A stretch of DNA of 64,000 nt from Branchiostoma belcheri (GCF_001625305.1 NW_017803113.1:380867-444866), one strand, 5' to 3'. Counted from the first letter of the stretch, positions 1 through 10,665 are shown. Translations and numbers: made by a program. The notes: generated from the letters alone by a model not told the origin.

Positions 1-86
1 ATCTTCACGTCACAGTGAGAATTTATAGAGTCTACATTAAATGTAAAAGTAATGAGTTTTAAGATAGATACAACCCCGATCCTTGT

Positions 87-285
87 CCCTAATTTCGTGG
101 TAATTTACTACAAGGACGTAACGTTACATTATTGAGAGGTTTAACTTCTTCTTTGGAGACAAACGAATACTCCCCTAATACCAAGTTATAAACTACATTT
201 GCGAAGGAAATAAATGTAGAAGTATATATATACACCCACTCTTTGTTTCTAATTTCCTGGTACATTACTACAAGGACGAACAAAT
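87..285. repeat. Short direct duplication, AT-rich
   Basis: Two similar blocks (about 87-124 and 246-281) share a TACTACAAGGACG core roughly 158 bp apart. No gene is visible in 1-470; the open frame here only reads through the repeat. Confidence 0.45.
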
Positions 286-470
286 CCCCCACTTGTCTAC
301 AATAAGTACATCCCCCGCTGTGTCTCTATGTGAAGCTGCCATCAACACATCACAGAGATAATTACTAATTGAACCTTGCAGCATGATCCCACATGAAGAA
401 GGGTGATAAAACGTATCAGTGATACCCAGGGTGAGGATAAGTGGAGTTTCTTTCGTTGGTTTCAGTCCTT

Positions 471-1650
471 AGAGATCGTTTTGCGTGTAAATTATCGTTA
501 GTTTATCTGTTGAACAGGATATAAACGTTCAAGGGTCGCTATTCAAGAGTCATTTGCGTCACTTGCGTGAAGCCTATCATTAGAATGTGTCCTGCAGATT
601 CTATCTCTCGGCCTTTTATCCTTTTGATGCACTTAATAATTTTTCAGTCTTCAACAGTCTCTTTCTGCGCGCAAATCGAGCATATGATTGATAAAGATTA
701 ACTGTGCCTCACTGGTACACTCAGATAAATGTAACTTTGTACCACATAGATGTTTGTCTAGCAATTATACGGGAAATTTTAAATCACAAACCGTAGAGTC
801 ACTTAAAAAATGTTCCGGAATGGAAACCTGTGAGAATATCAGTTATCACTTCTATTTACAAATGGTCTTGATTCCACAAGAGTTCAACCAGTAGAGATCG
901 TTTTGTATGTAAATTATTGCCGTTAATAGTTGTATCTGTTGAACATGGTATCAGTGTTCTAACGTTAAGGTCGCTATTCAGAAGTCATTTGCGTCACTTG
1001 CGGGAAGCCTATTATTGGAACGTGCCCTGCAGATTTCTATCTCTCGGCCTTTTGCCGTTTTGGTGCAGTTAATTTGTCAGTCTGCAATCGTCTCTTTCTG
1101 CTCTCAAATCGAGCATATGATTGAGAAAGATTAGCTGTATCTCACTGATATACTCAGATAAATGTAACTTTGCACCACATAGATGTCTCGCAATTATACG
1201 GGAAATTTTAACTAACAAACCGTAGAGTCACTAAAAAGTGTTCCGGAATGGAAACCCAAGAGAATATCAGTCTTCACTTCTGTTTACAAAATATAATAGT
1301 CTTCATTCCGCAAGGGTTCCACCAGTAGAAATTAAAATATCACTGTTTTATATCTGTTGAACATGGTATCAGTGTTCTAGGGTCGCTATTCAAGAGTCAT
1401 TTGCGTCACTTGCATGAAACCTATTTATATTCGAACGTGCCCTGCAGATTTCTATCACTCGGTCTTTTATCCTTTTGATACAGTTAATTTTGCAGACTGT
1501 AACAGTGTCTTTCTGCGCACAAATTGAGCGTGATAGATGAAGATAAGTTTTGTGCATTCGGATACAGACATAGTTTTGCACTTTCCAGACGTTTTTCTTG
1601 CAATTATACGGGAAATGTTAACTCACAAACTGAGAAATGGATTCCGGAAT
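471..1650. repeat. Three tandem copies of a ~425-bp unit
   Basis: The block GGTCGCTATTCA recurs at 534, 969 and 1381, giving spacings of 435 and 412 bp. Each copy continues with the same order of landmarks: TCATTTGCGTCACTTGC, then a CTGCAGATT...CTCGG segment, then TTCCGGAATG near 814, 1243 and 1642. The copies have diverged by substitutions and small indels, so this is an old tandem duplication. No coding function is seen. Confidence 0.75.
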
Positions 1651-1789
1651 GAAAGGATCAGTCTTTACTTCTGGTAGTAAACCCATGTGTGCGATTAAAA
1701 TGTCTGAAACAGACAAAATAGGAAGGCAATGGTACCAAAATCACCCGCTTTACATGGTGCTGAAACGCCTTCCGAAACCCCATGCACCA

Positions 1790-2340
1790 TCTGGTGCGGA
1801 AAGGACTTTAACTTTAAACTACCGATCCGATATACGCCCACGCAAATGTAAGATCGATAGAGCACTTCGACACTCCGACCATAGCCAACGCCATTACAAG
1901 GCCGTCTCGCAATGATTATCCTGTGTACAATTCTTGAATTCATGCAGTTCGCACACAATACTAGTGGGTATAGTGAGGTGATGCCAAAAATGTACATGCT
2001 GCTTTCTCTAAGCATTCAGTATCTAAAGTATGGCGGCTGAACACACACCACTACCAGCGGACTAGCCCCCTGCTGTAGTGATTGCAGTGTTGTGGCCCAA
2101 GAGCTGTGTTTTGGAACGGGCGCCACTCTATGCACCAACTTCACGCTCACAGCTCAATACGACATCCCGTATACCGCCCCCGCTAAACCTGTAACGTGAG
2201 ATCGATACAGCACCCTTCAGTGGCCGACCATAGCCAACGCCATTACAAGGCCGTCTCGCAATGATTACCTGAGATTGACAGAGCCCGGACTGGGACCAGC
2301 GGCCAAGCCTATTCATTTGCCGGCAGCCCATAGTGACGCC
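1790..2340. repeat. Duplicated interspersed unit
   Basis: The segment around CATAGCCAACGCCATTACAA followed by GGCCGTCTCGCAATGATTA occurs at about 1881-1918 and 2228-2267, with related sequence upstream of each. The two copies lie 346 bp apart in direct orientation. Family not recognised. Confidence 0.55.
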
Positions 2341-2483
2341 TTGTTGACAGGAAAGCGTTAGAGCGTGGGTTCAAAAATCTGTAGGTGTAAAAAAAAGTGA
2401 TTCTGAAATATTGTAAATGGCTTGAAATTGAGAAGATACACACACAGCTGTATACGACAAGCTTTCTCACTAGGAATCCCTAG

Positions 2484-2735
2484 TTGTGGAACTCATGTGG
2501 CGTAGCTGCAGAGTGCTCGACTTGGAATCAAGAGGTCCCGGGTTTGAGTCCTGACATGCCACCGATCTTGTGCCCTTGGGAAAGGCCCTTTACGCGACTT
2601 TCCTCACTTCACTCAGATGAAAAAGAGTATTGTTCTGCCCTGTATTTGTACTCTGTGTTGGTGGTGGCCTAAAATTAAGTTGATATAACTTGAGTGTGCC
2701 GTCACCATGTCCAGTCATGAAATGTTTGAATGAAA
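2484..2735 (+). mobile_element. tRNA-derived SINE (family 1, copy 1)
   Basis: The head at about 2495-2565 reads like a tRNA gene: an A-box-like TGGCGTAGCTGCAGAG and a B-box-like GGGTTTGAGTCC at the usual distance. It is followed by a shared body (CTTTACGCGACTTTCCTCAC) and a tail (TTGATATAACTTGAGTGTGC) seen in the other copies at 14565-14795, 26335-26545 and 35685-35905. Polymerase III promoter boxes are characteristic of such elements. It is not a functional tRNA because the body continues directly without a tRNA 3' end or terminator. Confidence 0.8.
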
Positions 2736-2984
2736 AAAACTCTAGAAGTGGCGTTGCAACTTTGGACCGGCGGACCCGGTAACCATCCGACACTATCCAT
2801 CGATCCAGACTGCTCTGTCTCCTGTGTGCCTCAAAACCAGGCCTGACTAAAGCGTTATGGATGGTGGAATTCGGCAGGAATAGGGTCAATAATCGGACAT
2901 GGAAGTGAGACGAGTTAAGGCTGACATTTTGCCCCTTAACTGTGCGGGCAAAGGAACTCTATAGTGGGTGAACCTACATTTCCC

Positions 2985-3095
2985 CTCTGGTCTCTCAGTC
3001 ACTGACGAAACCTAGTGGATACTAGCTGAAACGTCTGACCGTTTCCAAAATCATATCCAGTTGCTTAAGTAACTGCTTTTTGGCGTATCTATGGT
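2985..3095 (+). mobile_element. Penelope-like terminal repeat fragment with hammerhead-like core
   Basis: A block ending CAGTTGCTTAAGTAACTGC and beginning with a conserved CTGACGA...GAAACGTC motif. The same block is found on the minus strand at 22680-22790 and 44672-44775, and its 3' part at 13236-13357. CTGACGA (3002-3008), a hairpin with CTAGT/ACTAG arms, GAAA (3028-3031) and a following CGTC match the hammerhead ribozyme core order. Hammerheads in the terminal repeats of Penelope-like elements are established; assignment of this family to them is inference. Confidence 0.55.
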
Positions 3096-3466
3096 GGGGG
3101 GTTAAACTTCCCTGACAAACCATTATTCCCCCTATAGACAACGTAGTTAGTCTGGTATATGTCCTGGTAGATGTTTTCAGAATATGAAGTTAAAGCGTTA
3201 TTGTCTTTCCTTTTAAATTCTAGGAATGGGGGTAAGGCTGGGAGTCACATTGTACAATCTTGACAAAATGTGTCTTGACAAAACAGACTCACTCATAATG
3301 CCTACAAATTACAATCAAGGTTCATTTTCGTAACATGTTTTGACATGAAATGAAACTAAACAATCTAAATCAAATTGAAAAGATTAGAATCAAAGTGAAC
3401 ATAAATAAATTGTTTCTTTCTACTTCGCATTAGCTCATTCTACGTAAACTCTTTCAATGTGTAACT

Positions 3467-3664
3467 TAGCCTCCGTAGCAGGCTTATATAGAACTGGAGG
3501 TTTGGTGATCTTCGGCTGTTTTCTGATCAGCCCAGTTCTCCAAACGGGGGTAATTCAACCAGGCCGGCTATGTTGTCTATATGCAATCAGAAAATAGCAC
3601 ATAAAAGCTCCCAAAGACCCTGAAGACCCCCAAACCCCCAGTTTTTTGCATGCTATGGAGGCTA
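3467..3664 (+). mobile_element. ~195-bp foldback MITE, copy 1
   Basis: The element starts TAGCCTCCGTAGCAGG and ends with the inverted form CTATGGAGGCTA. Inner arms also pair: GGTTTGGTGATCTTCGGC on the left against a CCAAAGACCC...CCCCCAAACCCCC segment on the right. Seven further copies lie at 35023, 41891, 45710, 49726, 52450, 54765 and 55275. The ends sit on TA dinucleotides, compatible with a Tc1/mariner-type target, but TA could equally be part of the inverted repeat. It has no coding capacity, so it would need a transposase supplied in trans. Confidence 0.8.
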
Positions 3665-4120
3665 GTGTCACCATCAAAACTTTTCCTTGGTCACACGCAA
3701 ACCTAACTGTGGGTCCCAGTAATGAAGTAGTCTCTACTTAGTTCCTGATACAAAAAGACTTCGATTGCCCCAAACCTCAACACTATCGAGCGCCGGTAAA
3801 CGTGGTTTGTGATATCGACAGCGCGTGCGGGAGTTGTTAATGATAATGGTGATGGCTTCCGACGAAAACACAGCCTAATGACCCCTGTGAAAGCTCCTAC
3901 GCTTACAGAACTTGTCGTGCGCAACAGTTTTAAATCCTTCCTCCTACCATGGATCCCTATTCTATCTCACACCTGACTGGTCCCCATTTTGATGTGGTCC
4001 CTATGCGGAGATTTTTATCGTTCGGTCTGGTCATAAAATAGCTTTACTGGAAAATGTGGTTCAAACATTTACTTGTTACGGAAATGAAATTGAAAATACA
4101 AAACTAATCGTTTGTTATTT
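3665..4120. other. No recognisable feature
   Basis: Unique-looking sequence between the MITE and a retroelement-like open frame. Short open frames are present but none has splice signals or a recognisable protein pattern. Confidence 0.4.
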
Positions 4121-4135
4121 TGTATGTGGGATACA

Positions 4136-4334
4136 AAAAGCTCTGGAATTTCCTTTCCTTAGCTCTAACAGATACAAAGCTCGCAGGGAGAGACACTGCA
4201 CCAACCTACTCAACCTACTGAAGGGAGACCTGAAGCGCAGAGGACTAGGCCCTCCCACAACAGAAAAGAAACTCAAGGAGCTTAGAGAGCTCGCGAGGCA
4301 GAAGGCACGGTGGAAAGAGATGAAGAAAGACTGA
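4136..4334 (+). pseudogene. Possible LINE reverse-transcriptase C-terminal fragment
   Basis: The open frame ends in a basic helix-rich segment (DLKRRGLGPPTTEKKL, then RQKARWKEM) and a stop at 4332-4334. Its pattern of 'long helix, Leu-rich, Arg-x-Trp near the end' resembles the extreme C-terminus of non-LTR retrotransposon polymerases, where such a helix follows the RT domain. No catalytic motif is present and the 5' part is missing. An alternative is the last exon of a cellular gene, because a weak acceptor (TCCTTAG) precedes the conserved part. Confidence 0.35.
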
Positions 4335-4815
4335 ATGCGGCTCCAGGACATCTCTGTACGGCTGTAGATGTAGAACACAGTGGATGATGATGTGGGATAC
4401 ATATAAATAACTTGAGCGTAACGCCACATTGCCCTTTTAATTGTTTTGTCTAAATCGACAAGGCAATTTGACTCTATATAATTATACTTCTACTCTATAT
4501 ACTCTATAATTACGCATATTTCTATGAAACTTTGTTTCTACTAAAAGGTGAGGTTGTGATTTTTCAACTCATGTACAGAAAAGAGGCCTCCGACCGGGTG
4601 ATTTGTAGTTAAGAATCAGCAACAACTACACTTCATCCTGCACACTTGACCTTTTACTTTTTACGCGGTACAGAACAGCAGATGATGGCCTCTATCCTGA
4701 GGCGGATCGTTAAACGGAAACGACTGCCCACAGACTCACAAAAGACGTAACGGCAGACGGTTCGTGCGCCGAGAACAATTCCCCTGTCACCTCTACAGCT
4801 TTTCAGTCTATGATA

Positions 4816-5204
4816 GGCCATGTTGATTTGATTATATGGATGACATCCTCTGGGAACACCAAAACGGATGCAAGCGTGCGAATAAAAAAAGTTTTGCAAT
4901 AAAAAAAGTTGATTTTATTATGAAATCTATATGGTTTTGAAAGTTGAGTAAATGACACAGTATGATTTGGCGAATAATCTAGTCTTCAGATTCAATTCTT
5001 TACATTTTCGTCTTTTCCGTTTAATTTTGGCATTCTACCATATTGGTATTGTTTTCCATTTTTTTTTCAACCCACGTTATATATTTGATCATTTTGCAAC
5101 TGTTTTGTACGATTAACAGTATGGTTGAAAACTTTTATTTTTTGGAAACGGCCAAATATTCATGCGCGCGTGGATGTCATCCATATAATCAAATCAACAT
5201 GGCC
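4816..5204. repeat. Foldback pair: perfect 33-bp inverted repeat
   Basis: Positions 4816-4848 and 5172-5204 are exact reverse complements (core CATGTTGATTTGATTATATG). The flanking inner sequence is AT-rich and weakly complementary (A-runs and a GCGCG motif on both sides), so the hairpin probably extended further originally. A related arm is visible near 24380-24425. Confidence 0.7.
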
Positions 5205-5423
5205 TTACTGTCCGCCAGACTTACTGCACACCACAAAAAAAAAAACAACTCGCTGGTTGAAATGTTTGATCAATATTCGAACCTACGAGAACAAAACCAC
5301 TTTTGACGAAGACATCTGGGTTGCGTGCAGTGTGGGGAGAGATACCTACACGTACAATGTAGATGTCTTCATGAAATAAGCAACAAGACATTCAAAGACG
5401 GACAGAAAAAGTGCAAAGGGCGG

Positions 5424-6020
5424 TTAAGCTAAGGTCCCAATTACGCCGGTGCCCGTCGGGGATGTAGCCCCGGCTGGCCCCGGCCGGGTTCAGGAGTCGA
5501 GCGGGCATCGGCTGTCGTGGTCACAATTAAAGATTTACTTCAGTAGCATTTTGTTAGAAATTTTGTCACCCTCTTTGGTCGGTATCCGGCAGGCACCCGG
5601 CAGGTACCCAGCAGATTCTCTGACGATGTCTTGTATTGACCTATACGTAATGCAGAATTCACGTATTTGTTGTGATCATTTGATCTGTGAGGTCACACAT
5701 TTTACCCGGGTTTACGAAGTACACACCTTTATCCTGTTCATCTGGTCTGTGACGTAAGAAATGTGTCCCGGTGGAATGCCGGCAACCGGAGGGGTACCTC
5801 TCGGTGTTCTCACGATGAGGTCACGGCGTCTTTTTGTCAGCGGGGCCCGGGTAGAATTTAACTCAGAATTAAATTCTTATCGGGGCCCCGACGGGCCAAA
5901 AAATAGCCCGGTAGCCGCAGGGTGTCCCGCGGGCCACGTCGGGTCCCGCCCGAAAGTGGTAAAAAACAGCCCGGGAACTACCCGCCAGGGCCCCTTTTCC
6001 CAATTGGGACCTTAGCTTTA
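5424..6020. mobile_element. GC-rich non-autonomous DNA transposon with ~18-bp inverted ends
   Basis: The left end AGCTAAGGTCCCAATT (5427-5442) is mirrored by AATTGGGACCTTAGCT (6002-6017). Both are flanked outside by TTA, which fits the 3-bp TWA target duplication of PIF/Harbinger elements; this class call is inference from three bases. Subterminal blocks are strikingly GC-rich (CCCCGGCC runs) and partly complementary, while the middle is AT-rich. No transposase frame is present. Confidence 0.65.
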
Positions 6021-6116
6021 CTAAGCAGACTGTTTCATGTGTCCATTAAATCTTCTCCCCCGATTGTCAATTTCCTCACGTAAAAAGAATTCGCGCTGCG
6101 TGGACTTCAAGAACAC

Positions 6117-6345
6117 GTTAACACTCTTCATCAGACAATACCCAAGACCTGCCAAAGGCGAACAAAAAGCATAAGATGCTTACGAAGGTTGGTTACTAAA
6201 AGTAGACTCATGTTACATTTATTTCCATAAACTTTCAAGTTGACTTTCCCATGGTTATGTGAGCTGCCAATACACACTCTTCATCGACCAATCTTCAAGA
6301 CTGCCAAAGACGGGCAAAAAGCATACAAAGTATGTTTGCAGAGTA
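6117..6345. repeat. Duplicated segment around an ACTCTTCATC motif
   Basis: Two direct copies (about 6121-6172 and 6278-6330) share ACACTCTTCATC, a CAAGACTGCCAAAG-like stretch and GCATA(A/C). They are separated by about 155 bp. Function unknown. Confidence 0.5.
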
Positions 6346-6354
6346 TATGTAACC

Positions 6355-6515
6355 GCCCCTCGGTATATAGCACCAGCTTCGCAGGCACGCGGCGCGGCGG
6401 CAGCTAGCTAAATCACACCGATCGACCTGTTACACCCAACCTTTGCACATCTAACTGCAGGCAGGCGTTGTTTACAGCTATCTAGTGATGATGGGCCTAG
6501 TAAACTATGTCATGT
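6355..6515 (-). mobile_element. CR1-like LINE 3' fragment
   Basis: Contains ACCAGCTTCGCAGGCACGCG and GGCGGCAGCTAGCTA followed by TCACACCGA, TTGCACATCTAACTGCAGG and CTAGTGATGATG. The same order occurs at 10540-10660 and 44238-44345. The last part overlaps, in reverse, the coding end of the 21839 fragment (SLESFKQLLQ), placing all of them in one LINE family read on the minus strand here. Confidence 0.6.
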
Positions 6516-6860
6516 GTCCATTAAAACTTTCCCCCATGATTTGCAGTTTGCCCACGTAATAAGAGAATCAACATCGATCCCATGACGCATAGATCAAGTA
6601 CCTAATAACCAGCACCTCACGACACCGAGCTAGCGGCCGACTGTTAATTGAGTTAACAAATCAAGCCGTCAGGTCTGGGCAACTTCACGTTCACACCAGT
6701 TCATATATTAAATAGTCGGGCGAAGCGATACGTTACATTTGGCCACGCTGAATTGATTGTATGGATATCCACGCGCAATTCAATTTTCACCCCTTTTAAA
6801 AATTGGCGACCATATCTTTTAATGACAATAACAGTGAACTTTATTGCATATTATATTTAG
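6516..6860. other. No recognisable feature
   Basis: Moderately AT-rich sequence with no repeat shared elsewhere in the window and no convincing exon. Confidence 0.35.
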
Positions 6861-6864
6861 CCAT

Positions 6865-7180
6865 GATTTAGAATCTGATAACTTCTTCAAATTCGAGAAT
6901 CTCCCGTTTTCCTGCAAGGAATCTGACACTTTCATGAAATCGGAGAATCTACATTTTTCCCTGATGGAATCTGACAACTTCTAAAATCTGAGAATCTCTC
7001 GTTTACCTGCAGGGAATCTGACAACTTCCTTCCTGAAATCCCGCCTACTATTTTCTTGGAATCTGACGAATTCCCGAAATCTGAGAATCTCCCGTTTTCC
7101 TGCAAGGAATCGGACAACTTCCTTCCTGGAATCTGTTCTTCCGTTTTCTTGGAATCTGATCACTTCCCGGAACATGATAA
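6865..7180. repeat. Degenerate minisatellite (GAATCTGACAACTTCC units)
   Basis: Roughly 50-bp units alternate the phrases GGAATCTGACAACTTC, CGAAATCTGAGAATCTC and CCGTTTTCCTGCAAGG. At least six partial copies are visible. The overlapping open frames on both strands are by-products of the repetition. Confidence 0.7.
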
Positions 7181-7365
7181 TCTACCGGAAGGCCTTCGGG
7201 GACAAAGTCATGTTCAAAGTCAGACCAGATGCACATCGTCAACATTTCCGGAGCAGGCAGGAGGTGGCTGGAGATCGGAGATAACAGAATGTCCTCTGGA
7301 CAGGATCTCCGCCCACAGATGTGTTTCCTTCAGACTGAAAACTGTTCTACCCACCAGTGGCTGTC

Positions 7366-7605
7366 AGGAAGTCAAAGGCAAGCTGTCAGAGAGTCAAGGA
7401 CAAACTCAGAAAGTCAAGGGCAAGCTGTCAGAGAGTCAAGGGCAAACTCAGAAAGTCAAGGGCAAGCTGTCAGAGAGTCAAGGGCAAACTCAGAAAGTCA
7501 AGGGCAAGCTGTCAAAACGTCAAAGGCAAACTGTCAGAACATCAAGGGCAAAATGTCAGAAATTCAAGTGCAAACTGTCAGAAAGTCAAGGGCAATCAGA
7601 AAAGT
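7366..7605. repeat. 21/42-bp minisatellite
   Basis: The 42-bp unit made of GTCAAGGGCAAGCTGTCAGA and GAGTCAAGGGCAAACTCAGA repeats about three times, then decays into 21-bp versions (GTCAAAGGCAAACTGTCAGA). Because 42 is a multiple of three, all three forward frames stay open and give 14-residue repeats rich in K, S and Q. A true gene would not be open in three frames, so I treat this as non-coding. Confidence 0.85.
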
Positions 7606-7629
7606 TAACGCCCCCCTCCCCACACGTCA

Positions 7630-8030
7630 ACCTCTGATTGGATAGAACAGATATAACAGTTAAGTCTCAGGGATTTGCAAGAGACACTATTATATACTTT
7701 TTATCATCTAACGCTCTTATTTGTTGTGTCAATAAAGTTCTACATACGAGCCAGCTACCCGTAAAAACGTGAGCCTGGGATAAACATAACGAGATATTAA
7801 CCCACGTTTTAACTGTCTTAGCTATCAAAGGCAATAGTTATTGTACACAAGGGAAACTTTGATTGTGACCAATGTTGTCCTTATGCAGCAGCTAGTTCAA
7901 GGCTTTTGAAACAATGTCAAGGCTACGGAAGGCCAAGCCTTATGGAGGTAAAGAAAAACAAACTTGGCAGCTATATCTTAGTAACAAAAACCTTCTATAT
8001 TGAAACATACCTGTTCTTACCTTTTTACCA
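7630..8030. other. No recognisable feature
   Basis: AT-rich sequence. A GTCAATAAAGTTC near 7729 could be an old polyadenylation signal of a retroelement, but nothing upstream supports a gene. Confidence 0.35.
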
Positions 8031-8094
8031 TTACTACGAAACGATAAGAAACCGAATTTACTTGATTTACTCTTAAATTAAAATTGTAGTTACT

Positions 8095-8178
8095 TGAAGA
8101 TGTATATTACTGTGACCTGTACTCAACCCAGTGGGTATGTGTGTACAATAAAGGTCTTTCATTCATTCATTCATTCAT
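8095..8178 (+). mobile_element. LINE 3' tail with ATTC microsatellite
   Basis: GTGACCTGTACTCAACCC...GTACAATAAAGGTCTTTC followed by four ATTC units. The same arrangement (GACCTGTACC...GTACAATAAAGGTATTTC then TTTCAA units) ends the LINE fragment at 37495-37990. A short tandem tail instead of poly(A) is typical of CR1/L2-like LINEs. Confidence 0.6.
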
Positions 8179-8263
8179 ACATATAAAAATGTACTGTTTT
8201 CCTGGAGTCTGTAATCTTAGAATCTACCAGAAACTTTGACCACCTTTACTGGGAAATAATCCT

Positions 8264-8428
8264 GGTGTACACTACTCTTTGAGCAGAGGTTGGTGGGGAA
8301 GATTGTGATCTTCATATGATACGCCCCATTTTCTGTCGCTACTCCCCACCAAACGAATAGCGACAAAAGACATATGATAGAAAGCCACAATCTTCCCCAC
8401 CAACCTCTGCTTAGAGAATAGTGTATAC
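8264..8428. mobile_element. Foldback element, CAAGCAGA family (copy 1)
   Basis: A near-perfect palindrome. The left arm GAGCAGAGGTTGGTGGGGAA pairs with TTCCCCACCAACCTCTGCTT, and the arms extend outward through GTGTACACTACTCT / AGAGAATAGTGTATAC. The centre carries CTGTCGCTA...TAGCGACA. Relatives are at 10091, 23821, 32526, 34255 and 51211. Confidence 0.75.
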
Positions 8429-8639
8429 TACCGAACAACCTCGATGGTAGAGGGCTTTAGACTTATGAGCCCAAGTCGGAAGATAAATAATTATGTGGCG
8501 TCAGTATGGCGTTATAGGCGTCCTAGCGAGGCGTCCAGATGACGTTACAAGATCACTAACTGCAACGGCAATAGTAGGTGTGGAAAACTGACCAGTTCAT
8601 TCATCCATTGACATCAAGTGCATCTCAATACGGCCATGT

Positions 8640-9860
8640 GTTGTTGTTATACCACAAAAGCTATGGAATACCATTGGTTCTATCAAACTGTGCCCCTGTA
8701 GCTATAACGTTGCGTCGTTTGCTTTTTTTAGAACGGAGTGGTTCAATGCAAGGCCTATACGACCACTTCTCGGCGTTGAACTAGAAATATGAGAGAAACA
8801 TGGCTATGTCAAGAGATGGCGGTGAACGTTTGATTTGAAAGCCTGTAGATTGTAGGTTTTTGGGAAACACTTGTCAGGGAGGGAATTCTGTAAAAGGATT
8901 TCGAACAGGGAATTTGGACGGTGAAATTGTGAGTTGCTTTGCGTTCTGAACTCAGTAGAAGCCGGAGGGATGATTCCTTAACACTACCGTACGGAATAAC
9001 ACCCGTCAACTTGGCAGCTACAAACAATCTATCAAAGTGTAACCCTGAAGCTACGTGTCTTAGCTCTACCTCCCGAGCTCTGGCCTCCACCGGGCCTTCC
9101 TAAACGGGGGTTAAGGTGGTGAAATTCGGCAAAATATTTTCACTTAATGCACTTTATGTTCACGGTAGCGAAAGTTCACAGTCTGAGAAAAGTGGACATG
9201 TTCACGGAAATATATATAGATATTCACGGTGGCGACAGGTGCAGGAAAAGGAAAGTCCAGGAATTATTTGTTAACTGTAATGACAGGTTCACGGTACAGA
9301 AGTGACAGTGAAGACAGTGAACATAACAGTACAGTGAAAAAAATCAGGAATTACAGTAGGGTCTGACTGGCCAAGGGAGTCAGTTGGTCCACCATTAGTG
9401 TTTCATTTCGGGGCAAAATGAACTCAACGGTGGCGAAACTCCCCTGGTCTAAATGTGGATCCAAATAAAGTCAAAGTCTATTATTGTCCCTATTTTGGCT
9501 AAATTAAACCACTAGGAGCAAGTAGAAACAGGAAAAATTCTAGTGGTGTTTCCCCACCCGCCTTGTTAGTCTGTGGTGGCTAGCTTATGTTCCGAGCTCT
9601 CTCTAGAGCTTTGTGAAAGCTGAAGGGATGATGCCTGTGCATTGGTTGTACTGCTACTGTCAACTCTATTTGGCTAAATTGAAACACAAGGGGCGAGTAG
9701 AAACCAGAAAAAAATTACTGCCTTGAGCTATGTGAAAGCTGAAGGGATCTGCCTGTGCACTGTGGAATACTATCGGTTGTGCCACTGTCAACGTGGCAAC
9801 AATCTATCACACACAACCCTTAGCTACAAGTCTTTACATATTGAGCTCTGTGGAAGCCGA
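8640..9860. repeat. Degenerate dispersed/tandem repeat block
   Basis: Four partial copies of a unit containing GAAGCTGAAGGGAT, TGGAATACTATCGGTT and CAACAATCTATCA (near 8660, 8960, 9610 and 9740). Between them, 9120-9400 is rich in GTTCACGGT phrases. GAGCTCT precedes several units. No gene is supported. Confidence 0.5.
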
Positions 9861-10090
9861 GGGGCGGAATCTATGGATCTTTCCTATGTGTAGGAGTGAT
9901 GACTAGCCACCTACGTAGGCTCTGGGGTCTACACGCCTCTTCTCCCTTCGCCCCCGGAGGGCCATTACAGGATAGAGATGGAGACAGAGGTTGGCTTGTG
10001 CTAATTGTGATGTCCACACGGGTTTATCCCCCAGATTAGTTACTGTGAATCACCGGGGCATGGATTAACATCACGCTTCTAGCAGTCCTT

Positions 10091-10210
10091 CCATTGGTTA
10101 ATCTCCAAGCAGAGTCGGTGGGCCAAGGGGACTTTATGTCGGCTAATGGATACAGGCGGTCAGCATAAAGTCCCCTTGCCCACCGGATCTGCTTGGAGAT
10201 TAACCAATGG
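10091..10210. mobile_element. 120-bp near-perfect palindrome, CAAGCAGA family
   Basis: The left arm CCATTGGTTAATCTCCAAGC and right arm GCTTGGAGATTAACCAATGG are exact inverses. The inner GGTGGGCC(A)AGGGGACTTTATG also pairs with its mirror, leaving a loop of about 25 bp. The internal GGCTAATGGATACAG phrase is shared with the copies at 23821, 34255 and 51211. Confidence 0.8.
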
Positions 10211-10360
10211 CCATGCCCTTCTAGCTTGACTGCATCACATATTTAGCATCCCTTCTACTGGTCAGAACCATAGAGGCTTGATGGCTAACACCTCTAAGCA
10301 TTGGGAGCATCTTTAATCCTGTTGGTTTTATGCATATATGGACCAATTAGACTGAGAAGT

Positions 10361-10665
10361 GTCTGTATCCGTATAGCCGGTATAACAGACCTTCGGCGTA
10401 ACACACCAGCTTCTGTATCTGTTTAGCCGGTATAACCGCCCTTCGGTGTAACACACCAGCTTCTGTATCTGTATAGCCGGTATAACCGCCCTTCGGCGTA
10501 ACACACCAGCTTCTGTATCTGTATAGCCGGTATAACAGACCTTCGGCGTAACACACCAGCTTCGCAGGCACGCGGCGCGGCGGCAGCTAGCTATATCACA
10601 CCGAACGACTTCTTACACTCAAGCCTTCCACACTTAATTGCAGGAGACGTAGTGTGCAGTGTTGG
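10361..10665 (-). mobile_element. CR1-like LINE 3' fragment with a 50-bp tandem repeat
   Basis: Four 50-bp units: ACACACCAGC occurs at 10401, 10451, 10501 and 10551. Each unit carries GTATAGCCGGTATAAC and CCTTCGGCGTAACAC. The downstream part (GCACGCGGCGCGGCGGCAGC, then CACACCGAACGAC) matches 6355-6515 and 44238-44345. The plus-strand LINE fragment at 30323-30569 ends with one copy of the 50-bp unit in reverse, so the tandem array expanded within the LINE 3' region. Confidence 0.75.

Noticed and set aside
2495-2565. Functional tRNA gene
   Set aside because: Same reasoning; the tRNA-like head continues into a SINE body found three more times.
6125-6150. Minus-strand CTGATGA near 6135
   Set aside because: No GAAA at a suitable distance and no stem II.
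7056-7637. 193-codon plus-strand open frame
   Set aside because: It runs through two minisatellites whose period keeps all three forward frames open; composition is repeat-driven and there is no start, splice or family evidence.
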